DNA of 64,000 nucleotides from Bacteroides sp. OM05-12 (GTDB lineage Bacteria; Bacteroidota; Bacteroidia; Bacteroidales; Bacteroidaceae): contig NZ_QSUN01000002.1 in assembly GCF_003438995.1 (NCBI RefSeq), forward strand, positions 124,001 to 188,000. Reading direction: 5' to 3'. This document shows positions 61,430 to 64,000 of the stretch, in pieces. Both the position numbers and the translations under genes were made by a program. A model generated the notes under the pieces. The model made no database searches, was not told the origin of the DNA, and worked only from the letters and a program-made list of their open reading frames with translations. The first letter of the stretch is position 1, and each line of letters opens with the position of its first letter.

Positions 61430-61824
61430 GGTCGAGGAGAACAAACCGCCAGCCGGACCGGGTGGTCAGATACCTTATCATTCATTGCAGTGCCGGGCAC
61501 AAGAAAGAAGACGCCGTTTTTCATTTCCACATATCGGCAAGCGGACATATAAGGCAGCACCTGCCGTTGAGCGAGGCAGGGCGGCATACACACGGATTCG
61601 ACAGGTGCAGCATCGGCATCTGTTACGAAGGTGGGAGCGATGCCGACGGCAATCCCAAGGACACCCGCACCCGCCACCAGTGTGAGGCGATGAACGCCTT
61701 AGTGACCACCTTGCAACAAGTGTTCCCGAAAATCATCATACTGGGTCACAACCAACTGAAAGTATACGGAGGAAACGCCTGTCCCTGTTTCGATGTACAA
61801 AAAGAATGGATGAGTAAAAAGTAG
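61426..61824 (+). CDS. N-acetylmuramoyl-L-alanine amidase (type 2), short form
   Basis: A zinc amidase of 132 residues that would cleave the stem peptide from peptidoglycan, in the T7-lysozyme/PGRP fold. Visible: first zinc His in RYLIIHCSAGH, substrate-groove GFDRCSIGICYEGG, DTRTRHQCEAM and the second His plus Cys in ILGHNQLKVYGGNACPCFD. Between HCSA and FHFHIS about 20 residues normally present (the helix before GYHF) are missing, so activity is uncertain. The start overlapping the smalltalk stop is preferred over an upstream in-frame Met. Confidence 0.8.
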   Translation: MRSRRTNRQPDRVVRYLIIHCSAGHKKEDAVFHFHISASGHIRQHLPLSEAGRHTHGFDRCSIGICYEGGSDADGNPKDTRTRHQCEAMNALVTTLQQVFPKIIILGHNQLKVYGGNACPCFDVQKEWMSKK

Positions 61825-61860
61825 TATTAAGCGCAGCAACTCTCTTGGAAGGCTATATAG

Positions 61861-62160
61861 CATACTACTTCGATGCGCAGCAAGATTCCCCGCATTAAGA
61901 GAAAGCATTTCCCATCGATGCGCAGCGAGATTCTCAGCATTAGTGGATTTCCCATCAATGCGTAGCGAGATTCTCCCGAGTATCTCCGGCATTAGTGGAG
62001 AAGCGTGAAGAAATATAGCTTCATTTCCGTTAAGAACAAAACGTTGTTTGAGCGTAGCGAGTTCGTTTTGTTCAGGAAATGGAGCTATATTTTAGCTTCG
62101 CAACGTAAGCCGGCGTTTTTTCTTTGTTTCGTTTCTTTTGTACGCACAAAAGAAATGAAA
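61861..62160 (+). repeat. Family E copy 4, upstream of the rRNA operon
   Basis: Begins CATACTACTTCGATGCGCAG, contains an internal duplication (CATCGATGCGCAGCGAGATT and CATCAATGCGTAGCGAGATT), hairpin 1 at 62012-62092 (AATATAGCTTCATTTCC/GGAAATGGAGCTATATT, inner GAACAAAACG/CGTTTTGTTC) and hairpin 2 at 62127-62160. It ends about 155 bp before the first rRNA promoter. Confidence 0.85.
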
Positions 62161-62316
62161 ATCCTTTGATAAAAATTGTATCACGCGCACACAATATATA
62201 ATGTATATCCCTTCTTCTATTTAGCATAAAGCTGAAAAAATACTTTCCCAAATATCCTTGTCTTTCAGCATATTACAAAAAAGTTTCATTTATTCGCTAA
62301 AAAAAGGCGATAAAAG

Positions 62317-62347
62317 TTTGCAGATTATTTAAAAGCCTGTACTTTTG
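62317..62347 (+). promoter_or_regulatory. rRNA operon promoter P1
   Basis: TTTG (62317-62320), 19 bases, TACTTTTG (62340-62347): full Bacteroidota consensus, followed by CACCCGCTTCGCAAGAGAG, a start region repeated in the two promoters downstream. Confidence 0.8.
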
Positions 62348-62443
62348 CACCCGCTTCGCAAGAGAGCCGGGGTATTTGGATTGACATCTTGAGTGGGACG
62401 GTAATCCTCCTTAAAAAATAAAACAAAAAAACTTGTTGAAAAG

Positions 62444-62476
62444 TTTGGAGTTGATGTTATAAAGGTATTATCTTTG
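62444..62476 (+). promoter_or_regulatory. rRNA operon promoter P2
   Basis: TTTG (62444-62447), 21 bases, TATCTTTG (62469-62476), followed by CACCCACGTCGCAA, similar to P1. Confidence 0.8.
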
Positions 62477-62555
62477 CACCCACGTCGCAAAAGTTCGGAC
62501 GTTTCCTTGAGTTGATCAAGGGGATGAAAAAAGATCGAAAAAAACCTGGAAAAGT

Positions 62556-62587
62556 TTTGGTTTTGAAAAATAAAGTCCTTACCTTTG
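62556..62587 (+). promoter_or_regulatory. rRNA operon promoter P3
   Basis: TTTG (62556-62559), 20 bases, TACCTTTG (62580-62587), followed by CACCCGCTTTAGAA. Three promoters about 110-130 bp apart, each with the CACCC start region, fit a highly expressed rRNA operon. Confidence 0.8.
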
Positions 62588-62933
62588 CACCCGCTTTAGA
62601 AATGAAGCATAAACCAAGAGTTCTTTGAAAGATTTACATAAACAATACAAGTAGTACAAGATCGAGGTGCTTATTTGAACAAATGAGTGCTTCGGGTAAA
62701 AATCAAACCGTCAATTAGACATTGATAAATAACGGTCCTTGAGCAGAATTACATAAAACTTTTACAATGAAGAGTTTGATCCTGGCTCAGGATGAACGCT
62801 AGCTACAGGCTAAATACAAGTAGTACAAGATCGAGGTGCTTATTTGAACAAATGAGTGCTTCGGGTAAAAAATCAAACCGTCAATTAGACATTGATAAAT
62901 AACGGTCCTTGAGCAGAATTATATAAAACTTTT

Positions 62934-64000
<1,067 letters not shown>

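Overview
The window is from a Bacteroides chromosome (order Bacteroidales). Three things show this. A 16S rRNA gene of Bacteroides type enters at the right edge. Promoters follow the Bacteroidota pattern (TTG or TTTG, about 20 bases, then TAnnTTTG). The gene families are typical: SusC/SusD, type III glutamine synthetase, DapL, Wzi-type capsule protein, DUF4248 and 'smalltalk' proteins. I cannot name the species.

Layout. 0-2.5 kb: an AI-2E-type permease and a DHA2 drug exporter. 2.5-10.7 kb (minus strand): asparaginase, then a complete tryptophan operon trpBEGDCFA. It has its own promoter, a 20-residue leader peptide with three consecutive Trp codons and an intrinsic terminator, i.e. a classical attenuator. 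A 24-bp minisatellite and a palindromic repeat lie inside the operon between trpG and trpD. 10.8-19.7 kb: a YtxH protein, a 1521-residue secreted multidomain protein with a type IX-secretion-like C-terminal tail, a TPR/LuxR-type membrane regulator and small membrane proteins. 19.9-24.8 kb (minus): an ammonium assimilation operon (porin-like protein, PII, Amt, GlnN). 24.9-26.9 kb (minus): dapF-dapL for diaminopimelate/lysine.

27.4-40.1 kb (plus): an exopolysaccharide operon with export protein, chain-length protein, flippase, three glycosyltransferases, polymerase, a 22-codon remnant of a UDP-sugar dehydrogenase gene, aminotransferase, initiating phosphoglycosyltransferase and a Wzi-type outer-membrane protein. 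The glycosyltransferase core is very AT-rich, suggesting transfer. 40.2-41.7 kb: a PI-PLC-like secreted protein and a small lipoprotein. 41.9-54.3 kb (plus): SusC, SusD, a GH144-type lipoprotein and a GH3 beta-glucosidase, best read as a beta-1,2-glucan utilization locus, then pyridoxamine kinase. 54.5-56.8 kb: a TonB-dependent receptor. 57-61.8 kb: a phage-like module (frameshifted HTH gene, replication-initiator-like protein, DnaB helicase, DUF4248, HU-like protein, smalltalk, amidase). 62.2-64 kb: three tandem rRNA promoters, a duplicated 16S leader and the first two thirds of a 16S gene.

The most unusual feature is a set of six dispersed, strongly structured extragenic repeat families, here called A to F. 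They fill the gaps between genes, above all in the glucan locus, where gaps of 0.65-1.5 kb replace the short spacers usual in such operons. Family C starts one base after stop codons. Family E, a two-hairpin element with compensatory changes between copies, lies just before genes, including the rRNA operon. Families B and F are hairpin elements. B also occurs as four direct half-sites at exact 22-bp spacing upstream of the exopolysaccharide operon.
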